Assembly: GCF_004134825.1 (NCBI RefSeq)
Contig: NZ_SDPN01000023.1
Location: 1-60,185 of the forward strand
Direction of reading: 5' to 3'
From: Agromyces albus
GTDB lineage: Bacteria; Actinomycetota; Actinomycetes; Actinomycetales; Microbacteriaceae
DNA length: 60,185 nucleotides
Each line of letters begins with the position of its first letter. Position 1 is the first letter of the stretch. A program made the position numbers and the translations under genes. Under the pieces are notes generated by a model. It was not told the DNA's origin, did no database searches, and was given only the letters and a program-made list of their open reading frames with translations. This document shows positions 6,811-15,476 of this stretch, piece by piece.

Positions 6811-9105
6811 GTGCCCGTAGCGTCCCCGCATGGGAACTCCCGAGACGATGACGCCGCTCGCGACGCGATGCAGGCACGAAGCCGGCGCGCGGCGTCGTCA
6901 CGGGGCCGCATGATCGGGCGGGTCGATCCCTTCATCGGCACCGAGGTCACCGACCTGCCGCCTCCGACGGGCGTCGCAGCGTCATGGTGGTGGCCCAAGC
7001 CGCAGGTCGGCAACACGCACCCGGGGGCGACGTATCCGCTGGGCATGGTGTCGGCGTGCGCGTACTCGGGCGCCTACCCGACGGGCTACGGCCGCTACGA
7101 CCTCAGCACCGAGGGCGTTCCGACGACGATCCACGATTCGGCCGTGGCATCCGGATTCACGCACTTCCAGCAGTCCGGAACCGGCGCGATCCGCAAGTAC
7201 TACAACTACTTCCGGGTGAGCCCGATGATCGAGCCGCTCGATGAGCTGGGGCGCAACTGGGAGATCGTCGACGAGGTCGCGGAGCCCGGGTACTACGCCG
7301 CGACGCTCGACTCCGGCATCCGCGCAGAGCTCACCGTGGGCCCGAAGAGCGCCGTGCACCGCTACACGTTCCCCCGTCATCGCAGTGCGCGCATCGTCAT
7401 CGACTTCTCGCTCGGCGGCCTCGCGATCCCGCATGGAGAGACCATCCCCTTGCGGGCGAAGCTCGAATCCGTGGCACCCGGCGTCGCGCAGGGCGAGATC
7501 GTCGTCGAAGGCACCCCGCTCGCGGTCTACATCGAGTGCGACGCCCCGCAATGGCGGCAGATGCTCTGGTACGACCGGCGGCTCATGCCGGGCGGCACCC
7601 GCCTCGACTTCGACCACATCCGACCCACCACCCTGCGGCCGTTCGGACTGATGTGGGCGGGCCCGAGCGAGCCCGGCCAGAGCGTCGAAGTGCGCATCGG
7701 GTTCTCGCTCCGGGGCGTCGAGCAGGCGCGCGAGAACCTCCGGCGCGACTGCGGCGTCGGGCCGGCGCGCTTCCCGCAGCGTCGCGACCGCACGAAGAAG
7801 ACCTGGCGACGGCACTTGAAGTCGATCACCATCGACACACCGTCGGCCGAGCGGGAGACGGTGTTCTCGACCGCCCTGTATCACTCGCTCATCAAGCCGT
7901 GCCTGGCACCCGAGGAGAGCCCGTTCTGGCCGACCGAGGGGCCGTTCGTGTTCGACCTGAGCACGATGTGGGACATCTACCGCACCCAGCTGCCGCTCAT
8001 CACCGCTCTCCTGCCCGAGCGTGCGGTTGAGCTCGGCACGGCGCTCCTCACCATCTGCGAGGAGGAGGGCAACTTCCCGATCGGGTACCGGATGGCGCGT
8101 GGCAGCGATCGCTTCTCGCGGCAGGGCAGCGCACTCGCGCAGACCTTCCTCGCCGACCTCTGCCAGCTCGGCCTGCCCGGCATCGACTGGGACTGGGCCC
8201 TCGTGCACATGCACTCCGACCTGCGCCGCACCTACGGCGAGGACTTCCTGCTGCGCGGCGTCGCGCATCCGATCAGCCATACCCTCGACATCGCCTTCGG
8301 CTACTGGTGCACCGCCAAGGTGGCTGCCCGCGTGGGCGATCGTGCCCTCGCCGACGAGTTCACGACGCTCTCCGCAGGGTGGGTGAACGCGTTCGACGAC
8401 AGCACGGGGCTCCTGCTCGACTCGACGTTCTACGAGGGCAGCCGCTACAACTACTCGTTCCGGCTCCTGCACGACATGCGGAACCGCATCGGCCTCGCGG
8501 GTGGCGACGACGCCTTCGTGAGCATGCTCGACACCTTCTTCGGGTTCGGCGCCGTGCCGGTGCAGCAGCCGGGCGTGCGACCCGGACTCGAGGAGCTCGC
8601 GAACGGCTACGCGCTCGGCCGGTTCGAGGGCCTCAACAACGAGCCCGACATGGAGGCCCCGTGGGCCTACCAGTACGCCGGCCGCCCCGACCGCACCGCC
8701 GACGTCGTGCACGCCGCGGTGCAGCAGCAGTTCGGCACGGGCCGCGGCGGGTTGCCGGGCAACGACGACTCGGGCGGGCTCAGCTCGTGGTACGTCTGGG
8801 CGTCGCTCGGACTCTTCCCGGTGGCCGGCCAGAACCTGTTCCTCCTGAACGCCCCGTCGTTCGCCGAAGCCGAGATCCGGCTCGGCGACGACACCCTCTC
8901 GATCGAGACGACGGGGTTTGTGGAACCACGGCCCGATGGGCCTGCCCAATATGTACAATCGGTGTCGCTCAACGGCGATCCGCTCGAGCGCAGCTGGCTT
9001 CGCGGTGACGAATTGCACCGCGGCGGCCGATTACGCGTGGATCTCGGGCCCGAGCCCGGCAGCTGGGGGGTACGTGACCGTCCCCCCTCGGCCTCGTCCG
9101 ACTGA
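6811..9105 (+). CDS. Glycoside hydrolase family 92 protein (alpha-1,2-mannosidase type)
   Basis: The frame encodes up to 764 residues with the GH92 layout. An N-terminal beta-sandwich begins VDPFIGTE, followed by GNTHPGATYPLGMVS and FTHFQQSGTGA; a C-terminal (alpha/alpha)6 domain carries GLNNEPDMEAPW, GLPGNDDSGGLSSWYVWASLGLFP and LNAPSF. GH92 enzymes are calcium-dependent exo-alpha-mannosidases. No signal peptide is visible, so a cytosolic location is likely. The start is uncertain: GTG at 6811, ATG at 6868 and ATG at 6910 are in frame. The last begins three residues before the conserved VDPFIG motif, and residues 1-33 have no conserved character, so the shorter form may be real. The glycosyltransferase follows 33 bp downstream. 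Confidence 0.85.
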   Translation: MPVASPHGNSRDDDAARDAMQARSRRAASSRGRMIGRVDPFIGTEVTDLPPPTGVAASWWWPKPQVGNTHPGATYPLGMVSACAYSGAYPTGYGRYDLSTEGVPTTIHDSAVASGFTHFQQSGTGAIRKYYNYFRVSPMIEPLDELGRNWEIVDEVAEPGYYAATLDSGIRAELTVGPKSAVHRYTFPRHRSARIVIDFSLGGLAIPHGETIPLRAKLESVAPGVAQGEIVVEGTPLAVYIECDAPQWRQMLWYDRRLMPGGTRLDFDHIRPTTLRPFGLMWAGPSEPGQSVEVRIGFSLRGVEQARENLRRDCGVGPARFPQRRDRTKKTWRRHLKSITIDTPSAERETVFSTALYHSLIKPCLAPEESPFWPTEGPFVFDLSTMWDIYRTQLPLITALLPERAVELGTALLTICEEEGNFPIGYRMARGSDRFSRQGSALAQTFLADLCQLGLPGIDWDWALVHMHSDLRRTYGEDFLLRGVAHPISHTLDIAFGYWCTAKVAARVGDRALADEFTTLSAGWVNAFDDSTGLLLDSTFYEGSRYNYSFRLLHDMRNRIGLAGGDDAFVSMLDTFFGFGAVPVQQPGVRPGLEELANGYALGRFEGLNNEPDMEAPWAYQYAGRPDRTADVVHAAVQQQFGTGRGGLPGNDDSGGLSSWYVWASLGLFPVAGQNLFLLNAPSFAEAEIRLGDDTLSIETTGFVEPRPDGPAQYVQSVSLNGDPLERSWLRGDELHRGGRLRVDLGPEPGSWGVRDRPPSASSD

Positions 9106-9138
9106 CCTCTGAACGTATCTGACCGCGAAGGAGCCGCC

Positions 9139-10428
9139 ATGAGCACCAAACCCCGCAACCGACTCGTCATCGTGAACCGCGCCGATCCCGTGATCTGCGG
9201 ACATTCGGTCGAGGGACGCAACCTCGCCGAGGCCGCCCTCCAACGCGGCTTCGACGAGGTGCGCATCGTCACGTGGCCCATCGAACGGCTCCAGGCCACG
9301 GGCCTGCCGCTGAAGCCGCTCGACCGGATGCTGCCCTACAGCCAGGGCATCATCGTCGAGCGCCCCGAACCGGTCGGCGACTACAAGGTGCCCGACGGGC
9401 GCTATCTCGCCGGCATCACGGGCCGACTCGTCGAACTCTTCACCGATGGGGTGCCCACCGTGTGCCTCTCGCTCTACCTCAGCCCCCACACGGTCGCCGT
9501 CACCGACGCAGTACGCGCGGCCTGGAGCACCGGCCTGCCCGTGAACGTCACGACGATCGCTGAAGCAGTGGGATCGGATGTCACGAACGTCGTTCGCTCG
9601 TGCGTCGACGAGGGGCACTTCGGCGCGGCTGCGCACATCCTCTCGAGCTACCTCGCACAAGACCACTGCGTCGCGGTCTCGGAGTACACTCGCGAGCTCA
9701 TCATCGCCTCGGCGGCCGAGATCGACGCCTTCCACGGCACTCGCTTCGCCGACCAGTGCCGCGATCGCATCCGGATCTCCTACCCCGCGATCGACACCTC
9801 GCAGTACCTCGACCTCGATCCGGCCCTCATCGACGGCGTGCTCGCTGCGCGAGGGCTCGAGCGCGACGGCTATGTGCTCTTCCTCTCGCGCCTCACGAAG
9901 GCGAAGGGCGTCGACGACCTCATCGCCGGCTTCGAGCGCACGCCGTCGAACGAACGCCTGCAGCTCGTGATCGCGGGGCGCGGCCCCGAGTCTGACGCGC
10001 TCCGCGAGCTCGCCGCGGCTTCCCCGCTCGCCGACCGCATCATCTTCCTCGACGACGTCGACGACGCCGAGAAGCCCTACCTCATGGCCGGATGCGCCAC
10101 CTACGTGCTGCCGAGCAAGCCTCGCCCCGAGTTCGTCGAGACCTTCGGCATCGCGCTCGCCGAGAAGATGCTCGCGGGCGGTGGCCCGGTCATCACGACC
10201 GAGACCGGCGGCATCCTCGAGGCGGTCGGCGAGCACGCGATCATCGTGCCCGTCGACGACCCCGACGCCATCGCCGCCGCGATCGACGAGTCGCTCGCGC
10301 TCGACCCCGACGAGCGGCTCGCCCGTGCGGCCCGGGCCCGTGCCTTCGCGCTGCAGTTCGATCGCGGCGCGGTCTTCGAGCGACTCTTCGACGAGGCGGG
10401 GCTGCTTCCGGTCCGCACGCTGGCCTGA
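9139..10428 (+). CDS. Glycosyltransferase family 4 (GT-B fold)
   Basis: The 429-residue protein has the C-terminal half of GT4 enzymes. It includes LFLSRLTKAKGVDDLIAGF, the nucleotide-sugar-binding VIAGRGPESDAL region, and a late EX7E-type segment with PRPEFVETFGIALAEKMLAGGG. The N-terminal half (VIVNRADPVICGHSVEGRNLAEAA) is the acceptor side and resembles no well-known subgroup. It starts at an ATG 8 nt after the strong ribosome site AAGGAG. Sugar donor and acceptor cannot be deduced; association with the GH92 gene suggests mannose-containing glycans, which is inference only. Confidence 0.8.
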   Translation: MSTKPRNRLVIVNRADPVICGHSVEGRNLAEAALQRGFDEVRIVTWPIERLQATGLPLKPLDRMLPYSQGIIVERPEPVGDYKVPDGRYLAGITGRLVELFTDGVPTVCLSLYLSPHTVAVTDAVRAAWSTGLPVNVTTIAEAVGSDVTNVVRSCVDEGHFGAAAHILSSYLAQDHCVAVSEYTRELIIASAAEIDAFHGTRFADQCRDRIRISYPAIDTSQYLDLDPALIDGVLAARGLERDGYVLFLSRLTKAKGVDDLIAGFERTPSNERLQLVIAGRGPESDALRELAAASPLADRIIFLDDVDDAEKPYLMAGCATYVLPSKPRPEFVETFGIALAEKMLAGGGPVITTETGGILEAVGEHAIIVPVDDPDAIAAAIDESLALDPDERLARAARARAFALQFDRGAVFERLFDEAGLLPVRTLA

Positions 10429-10549
10429 CGCGCTGGGCGGGTCGTTCGCCGGTGTGGTTCGGCGCTCCCCCGTATGCTGAGGGCGACCGCGCTCCGGCGC
10501 GGCCGCGGGTGCATCGAGGCGCCCGGCGCACGCGTTGAGAGGGGCCATC

Positions 10550-11224
10550 ATGCCGACCACGATCGCCGTCAGGGGCAACGCCGAAGAGCGTATCGATCCC
10601 GAGCTCGGGGCCGTCTCGCTCTCGGTCGGTGCGTCAGGTGCCGAACGCGAGCACACCCTCGCTCGTACGACCGAGGCGCATGAGCGTCTCATCGGCGACG
10701 TGCTGGAGCTCGAGGAATCCGGAGCGCTCGACACCTGGTCGGCGGGCCAGCTTCGGGTGTGGTCACACCGGCCGTGGAATGCCGAGGGCAAGCAACTGCC
10801 CGTCGTGCACGCGGCGAGCGCCGACCTCGAGGTGGTGTTCAGCGACCTCGAGCGACTCGGCGAGTGGGTGAGCGAGGTCTCGCTCCGCAGTTCGGTCACG
10901 CTCGGTGGCATCGAGTGGAAGCTCACGGATGCCACGCGCCGCAGCATCGAGCAAGAGGCGCAGCGTGCCGCGGTCGCCGATGCCGTCGCGAAGGCCTCCG
11001 TCTACGCCGCCGCGCTCGGCCTCGGCTCGCCCACGCCGGTCGAGCTCGCCGACACCGGACTGCTCACCACGCAACAACTCCCGCCTGGCGTCGGCGCCGA
11101 ACGCATATTCGCGATGCGGGGTGCGGCAGATGCAGGGGGTGGCGCATCACCGGCGCAGTTCACGCCCGCGAAGCTCGTGATCGCCGCCTCGGTCGACGCT
11201 CGCTTCGCTGCCCAACCCGCCTGA
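10550..11224 (+). CDS. SIMPL (DUF541) domain protein
   Basis: The 224-residue protein begins IAVRGNAEERIDPELGAVSLSVGASG, the usual opening of the SIMPL domain, and includes the RRSIEQEAQRAAVADAVAKASVYAAALGL helix typical of its middle. SIMPL proteins occur widely and are mostly of unknown function. This one lacks the signal peptide seen on many periplasmic members, so it is probably cytosolic. The ATG at 10550 is preferred to an in-frame TTG at 10535 because GAGAGG lies a suitable distance upstream. It is transcribed convergently with the phosphatase gene. Confidence 0.78.
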   Translation: MPTTIAVRGNAEERIDPELGAVSLSVGASGAEREHTLARTTEAHERLIGDVLELEESGALDTWSAGQLRVWSHRPWNAEGKQLPVVHAASADLEVVFSDLERLGEWVSEVSLRSSVTLGGIEWKLTDATRRSIEQEAQRAAVADAVAKASVYAAALGLGSPTPVELADTGLLTTQQLPPGVGAERIFAMRGAADAGGGASPAQFTPAKLVIAASVDARFAAQPA

Positions 11225-11250
11225 CGACCCGTCGCCGACGCTGCCGCGGC

Positions 11251-11991
11251 TCAGCGCCCGTCGTCGATGAGCAGCGACTCGAGCGCCGCGAGCTCAGAGA
11301 GATGGAGCCCCGAGGCGAGCAGGTACTCGCGCGTTGAACCGTGCTCGCGCTCGATCGTGTCGAGCACCCCTTCGATCGCCTCGCGCGGGCTGCCGCCCAT
11401 GAGCGTGCGAAGTTCTGGGCTGTCGGGGACGCCGAACCGGCCGACCATGGTCACCATCTCTTCGAGCCACTCGCCGGCCAGGTTCGACTCGGTGACGACA
11501 TAGTCGGCGATGACGGACTCGCGGTCGACGCCGACCGCCATCAGTGCGAGCGCGACGACGATGCCGGTGCGATCCTTGCCCGCGGTGCAGTGCACCACCA
11601 CCGCCCGCTCCCCCGCGCTCGCGATCTCACGTAAGGCGCTCACGACGACCGAGGTGTGCTGGGTCACAATGCGGTGATAGAGCGCCTCGAGCGAGATCCC
11701 GCCGGCGCCCTGCGAGGCGCCCGAGCCCTCGAAGACCGGCAGCCGCAGCACCTCGACCTCGAGACCCTTGAGGTCGTCGGGCATGTACTCTGCCTCGTTC
11801 TCGTCGCGCAAGTCGATGACGATGCCCACCCCGAGCTCGCGGAGCACGGCACGGCCGGCCTCGCCGAGGCGGTGCAGCCCGTCGGAGCGGAAGAGCACGC
11901 CCTCGCGCACCGTTCCCGTGACCGCCGGCAACCCACCGACGTCGCGGAAGTTGAACGTGCCGGGAACCGGGATACGGGTGGAGATCTCCAT
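11251..11991 (-). CDS. Tyrosine-protein phosphatase, DSP-like (PtpB/YwlE-unrelated)
   Basis: The 246-residue protein carries the P-loop VVHCTAGKDRTG (around residues 130-141) with the CX5R nucleophile and arginine. It also has an N-terminal NFRDVGGL segment and a VIDLRDENEAEYMP segment with the candidate general-acid Asp. The HCxAGKDRTG form is that of the lipid/tyrosine phosphatase family that includes mycobacterial PtpB. Targets are unknown. TAGGCT lies exactly 7 nt upstream of the ATG, so it probably has its own leaderless promoter although it follows smpB on the same strand after 98 bp. Confidence 0.85.
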   Translation of the reverse strand: MEISTRIPVPGTFNFRDVGGLPAVTGTVREGVLFRSDGLHRLGEAGRAVLRELGVGIVIDLRDENEAEYMPDDLKGLEVEVLRLPVFEGSGASQGAGGISLEALYHRIVTQHTSVVVSALREIASAGERAVVVHCTAGKDRTGIVVALALMAVGVDRESVIADYVVTESNLAGEWLEEMVTMVGRFGVPDSPELRTLMGGSPREAIEGVLDTIEREHGSTREYLLASGLHLSELAALESLLIDDGR

Positions 11992-11998
11992 CGCGATG

Positions 11999-12004
11999 AG
12001 CCTA
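11999..12004 (-). promoter_or_regulatory. -10 box TAGGCT of the tyrosine phosphatase gene (leaderless type)
   Basis: On the minus strand TAGGCT is followed by 7 nt and then the ATG at 11991. No ribosome-binding site intervenes. Confidence 0.55.
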
Positions 12005-12089
12005 CCTCGCAGCCACGACACGGTGCCGGGCGAATGCGGGCGCCGGCGAGCGACGTGCGCTCGCGGCATCCGTCGCCGAGCCCGGCCGA

Positions 12090-12566
12090 TCAGTCGCCGA
12101 GGTTGCGGCGGCTCGAGATGGCACGATCGGCCTCGCGCTTGTCCTGCCGCTCGCGCAGCGCCTGGCGCTTGTCGTACTCGCGCTTGCCCTTCGCGATCGC
12201 GATCTCGACCTTGGCCCTGCCGTCGCTGAAGTAGATCGAGAGCGGCACGAGCGTGTAGCCGCCCTGGGCCGTGCGGTGGCTGATCTTCACGATCTCGTGC
12301 TTGTGCAGCAGGAGCTTGCGCTTGCGCCTCGGTGCGTGGTTGTTCCACGTGCCCTCGGTGTACTGCGGGATGTGCACCGCGTCGAGCCACATCTCGCCGC
12401 CGTCGATGAACGCATACCCGTCGACGAGCGACGCACGGCCCTCGCGCAACGACTTCACCTCGGTGCCGGTGAGCACGATGCCCGCTTCGTAGGTGTCCTC
12501 GATCGTGTAATCGTGGCGCGCCTTGCGGTTGGTCGCCACGACCTGCTGACCGCGTTCCCTGGGCAC
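12090..12566 (-). CDS. smpB: SsrA-binding protein SmpB
   Basis: The 158-residue protein has all SmpB landmarks: [35 protein letters not shown], the DGYAFI strand, the [17 protein letters not shown] segment (here [17 protein letters not shown]), and a basic C-terminal tail [25 protein letters not shown]. That tail enters the decoding centre during trans-translation. SmpB delivers tmRNA (ssrA, 6262-6631) to stalled ribosomes. I chose the GTG at 12566 because GAGGGAG precedes it by about 7 nt; an in-frame GTG at 12581 overlaps that ribosome site. It ends the prfB-ftsE-ftsX-smpB block. Confidence 0.96.
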   Translation of the reverse strand: MPRERGQQVVATNRKARHDYTIEDTYEAGIVLTGTEVKSLREGRASLVDGYAFIDGGEMWLDAVHIPQYTEGTWNNHAPRRKRKLLLHKHEIVKISHRTAQGGYTLVPLSIYFSDGRAKVEIAIAKGKREYDKRQALRERQDKREADRAISSRRNLGD

Positions 12567-12640
12567 GGTGTGCTCCCTCACTCGAATTGCGTGTGCTGAC
12601 GGATGCCGCCGGCGATCGCCGAGGCAGCCGTTCAGTCTAA

Positions 12641-12658
12641 CGGATGCCGCGGCATCCG
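12641..12658. repeat. 18-bp perfect palindrome between ftsX and smpB
   Basis: CGGATGCCGCGGCATCCG lies in the 102-bp gap between ftsX and smpB. It consists of two head-to-head copies of the GGATGCC heptamer that recurs across the window, and could form a hairpin in the mRNA. Confidence 0.8.
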
Positions 12659-12668
12659 CTCGCCGTGG

Positions 12669-13580
12669 TCAGACCTTGAGGTAGCGGGTGATCGCGATGC
12701 CCGCCGAGACCGCCGCGAGCAGCACCCCCACGAGGATGAGCAGCGGCACGACGATGAGCGCGTCGGTGATGTCGACGAACGTGAACGAGAGGTTGTCGGC
12801 CAGGTAGCCCTGCACGAAGAACTCCACGACCGCGACGACCGCTCCGCCCGCCAACAGCGAACCGATGAGCCCTGCGAATACGCCCTCGAGAATGAACGGT
12901 GTCTGGATGAAGCGGTTGGATGCCCCGACGAGCCGCATGATGCCGAGCTCGCGCCGTCGCGAGAATGCCGAGAGCCGAATCGTGGTGGCGATCAGCAGCG
13001 CGGCCGCGACGAGCATGATCGACGCGATCGCGATCGCCGTGTAGCTCGCCGCGTTCAGCACGTCGAAGATCTGGTCGAGGTAGCTGCGTTGGTCGACCAC
13101 CTGCTCGACACCGGCCATGCCGGCGAGGCTCTCGACGAGCACAGCGGATTGCGAGGGCTCGACGAGGTTCACCCAGAACGTCTCGTTGAGCACCTCGGGC
13201 GTCACGTAGTCGGCCGCGGGCGTGCCGGCGAACTGCTCCTGGAAGTTCTCGTAGGCCTGCTCGTGGTCTTCGAAGTAGAACTCGTCGATGAACGGGGCGA
13301 GCGTCTCGGACTCGAGCTGCTGCTGGATCGCCGCCTGCTGCTCGTCGGTGGCCTCACCGTCGGTGCAGCCCGCCGTGGTCGACACGGCCGTGCAGAGATA
13401 CACCGCCACTTGCGCGCGGTCGTACCAGTAGTTCTTCATCTGGCCGATCTGCAGTTGCAGCAACGCGGCGGTGCCCACGAAGGTGAGCGAGATGAACGTG
13501 ACGAGCACGACTGAGACCACCATCGAGGCGTTGCGGCGGAGGCCGTTGGCCGCCTCCGAGAGCACGAGACCGATCCTCAT
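12669..13580 (-). CDS. ftsX: Cell division protein FtsX
   Basis: The 303-residue membrane protein has the FtsX layout. A cytosolic N-terminus (MRIGLVLSEAANGLRRN) and the first transmembrane helix at about 20-42 are followed by a large extracellular domain (about 45-185) and three further helices in the C-terminal 120 residues, with ELGIMRLVGASNRFI between TM2 and TM3. With FtsE it forms an ABC-type complex that activates peptidoglycan hydrolases such as RipC-type proteins at the septum. A Cys pair in the extracellular domain (LCTAVSTTAGC) could form a disulphide. Its ATG overlaps the ftsE stop by 4 bp. Confidence 0.95.
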   Translation of the reverse strand: MRIGLVLSEAANGLRRNASMVVSVVLVTFISLTFVGTAALLQLQIGQMKNYWYDRAQVAVYLCTAVSTTAGCTDGEATDEQQAAIQQQLESETLAPFIDEFYFEDHEQAYENFQEQFAGTPAADYVTPEVLNETFWVNLVEPSQSAVLVESLAGMAGVEQVVDQRSYLDQIFDVLNAASYTAIAIASIMLVAAALLIATTIRLSAFSRRRELGIMRLVGASNRFIQTPFILEGVFAGLIGSLLAGGAVVAVVEFFVQGYLADNLSFTFVDITDALIVVPLLILVGVLLAAVSAGIAITRYLKV

Positions 13581-14620
13581 TTGGTCGGCCCCACTTCCTG
13601 GTCGTCGTCGCCTTCGCGCGGGCCACCCGGGGCCCGAAGGCCGAGCCGCTCCGCGAGCGTCAGGTGTTCGTGAGCGGTGGCATCGGGCTTCGAGCCGGGC
13701 CTCGCCGGTCGCTTGCCCGACGAAGGCGCCGCGTCGTCGTCGGCTGCCGGCGTGATGGGCACCGACGCGGTGGCGGCGGCAGTGATGGCGGCCGCGGCAT
13801 CCGTCACGTCATCGTGCACTTCGGGTTCGACGTAGAGCGGCTGCGCCTCGCGCATGACCTCGATGGGCACCTTGGGCGCGGCCGACGTGATCGGCTCGTC
13901 GGTGGGCACCTTGGCCTCGTCGCCCGACTCTGGCAGCGACGCGCCGTAGCCCGAGCTGCGCTCGTCGCGCACGATGTCGCCGGCGACGAGTTCGATGACG
14001 CGGCGCTGCATCTGGTCGACGATGCCCGCCTCGTGCGTGGCCATGACGACGGTCGTGCCGCCCGCGTTGATGCGCTCGAGCAGCGTCATGATGCCGGCGC
14101 TCGTGACCGGGTCGAGGTTTCCGGTGGGCTCGTCGGCGAGGAGGATCTGCGGCTTGTTGACGATGGCGCGGGCGATCGCGACACGCTGCTGCTCGCCACC
14201 CGAGAGCTCGTGCGGCATCCGCTTGCCCTTGCCGTCGAGGCCGACGAGCTTCAGCGTCTCGGGCACGGCCGACTGGATGAAGCCGCGCGACTTGCCGATG
14301 ACCCGCAGGGTGAACGCGACATTCTCGAAGACCGACTTGTTCGGGAGCAGGCGGAAGTCCTGGAACACGACGCCGAGGTCGCGCCGGAAGTAGGGCACCT
14401 TGCGACTCGAGATCGAACCGAGGTCTTGGCCGAGCACGTGGATGGAGCCGCGCGTGGGCTTGTCCTCTTTGAGGATGAGCCGCAGGAACGTCGACTTGCC
14501 GGAGCCGGATGCGCCGACGAGGAACACGAACTCGCTACGGAGGATCTCCACCCCGAGGTCGTTCAGCGCGGGCCTCGCCTGGCCCGGGTAGGTCTTGGTC
14601 ACAGCGTCGAAACGGATCAT
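13577..14620 (-). CDS. ftsE: Cell division ATP-binding protein FtsE with long C-terminal extension
   Basis: The first ~225 residues are canonical FtsE: MIRFDAVTKTYPG, Walker A GASGSGKST, VFQDFRLLPNKSVFENVAF, LSGGEQQRVAIARAI and Walker B ILLADEPTGNLD with VVMATHE. A further ~120 residues follow, rich in Asp, Glu, Ala and Pro and apparently disordered, ending with a conserved-looking LTLAERLGLRAPG patch. Ordinary FtsE is about 229 residues, so this tail is unusual in length. The start is the ATG at 14620 directly before the first strand. A TAAGCT box lies 8 nt upstream. The stop overlaps the ftsX start. Confidence 0.95.
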   Translation of the reverse strand: MIRFDAVTKTYPGQARPALNDLGVEILRSEFVFLVGASGSGKSTFLRLILKEDKPTRGSIHVLGQDLGSISSRKVPYFRRDLGVVFQDFRLLPNKSVFENVAFTLRVIGKSRGFIQSAVPETLKLVGLDGKGKRMPHELSGGEQQRVAIARAIVNKPQILLADEPTGNLDPVTSAGIMTLLERINAGGTTVVMATHEAGIVDQMQRRVIELVAGDIVRDERSSGYGASLPESGDEAKVPTDEPITSAAPKVPIEVMREAQPLYVEPEVHDDVTDAAAAITAAATASVPITPAADDDAAPSSGKRPARPGSKPDATAHEHLTLAERLGLRAPGGPREGDDDQEVGPTK

Positions 14621-14719
14621 CGCAGTCGAGCTTAAGCAGCGCGCCCGCTGTCGGCACCACGACTCGCCCAACTCACAGCGAACCGCGGTTGCCCGGTGGG
14701 CGCTCGGGTTCGACGCCGA

Positions 14720-15451
14720 TCACTCGGTCGCCCGCTTGCGGGCTGCGGCGACGAACGCTCCGATGAGCCAGAGACCCTCGGGATCGAGGCGCTCCTCGGG
14801 GTGCCACTGCACGCCGACGCAGAAGGAGCCGTCGGAGGATTCGATCGCCTCGATGACGCCGTCGGGAGCGGTCGCGGAGACGACGAGGCCCTCGCCGAGC
14901 TCGCCGACGCCCTGGTGGTGGTGTGAGGCGATCTCGAACGACAGCTCGTGCGTGAGGGTGCTCAGCAACGAACCCGGCTCGATCGACACTTGATGCCCGG
15001 TGTATGTGCCGATGACATCGCGGTGAATCGTGAGATCGACCCGGTCGCCGAGGTGCTGCTCGAGCGTGCCGCCCATCGCCACGTTGAGCACCTGGAGGCC
15101 GCGGCAGGCACCGAACACGGGCATGCCCCGAGCGTGTGCCAGGCGCGTGAGGGCGATTTCGAGCTCATCGCGCACCCGCAGCGGCGGATCGTTCGACGGA
15201 TGCGCCTCGTGGCCGTAGATGTCGGCATCGAGGTCGCGACCGCCGGGCAGGAACAGGCCGTCGATGCGGTCGAGAACGCGCTCGGGTTCGGCGAGGTGCA
15301 CGTCGATGCTCGGGATGAGCAGCGGTGCGCCGCCCGCCTGCTCGAGAGCTGCGACGTACCGGTGCGGCAGGCCGTCATTCGGGATGTCGACCCACGCGCC
15401 CGTTGTCACGGGCTTTCGGTCGGCGACGAGGCCGATGATGGGAACGGTCAT
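14720..15451 (-). CDS. Class-I glutamine amidotransferase, gamma-glutamyl-GABA hydrolase type (C26)
   Basis: The 243-residue protein has the C26 triad region: nucleophile elbow GACRGLQ (Cys around residue 110), SHHHQG and the catalytic His in QWHPE. FLPGGRDLDADIYG is the oxyanion-side strand typical of PuuD-like enzymes, which hydrolyse gamma-glutamyl-gamma-aminobutyrate in polyamine breakdown. No other puu gene is nearby, so the substrate is open. It lies between prfB (25 bp) and ftsE (99 bp), an insertion into an otherwise standard block. ATG at 15451 is preferred over GTG at 15457. Confidence 0.82.
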   Translation of the reverse strand: MTVPIIGLVADRKPVTTGAWVDIPNDGLPHRYVAALEQAGGAPLLIPSIDVHLAEPERVLDRIDGLFLPGGRDLDADIYGHEAHPSNDPPLRVRDELEIALTRLAHARGMPVFGACRGLQVLNVAMGGTLEQHLGDRVDLTIHRDVIGTYTGHQVSIEPGSLLSTLTHELSFEIASHHHQGVGELGEGLVVSATAPDGVIEAIESSDGSFCVGVQWHPEERLDPEGLWLIGAFVAAARKRATE

Positions 15452-15476
15452 GCGCACCCCCGGAGGTTGCGTGCTC

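Noticed and set aside
6811..6909. Signal peptide on the GH92 protein
   Set aside because: Residues 1-33 are Arg/Asp/Ala-rich with no hydrophobic core, so export is not supported.
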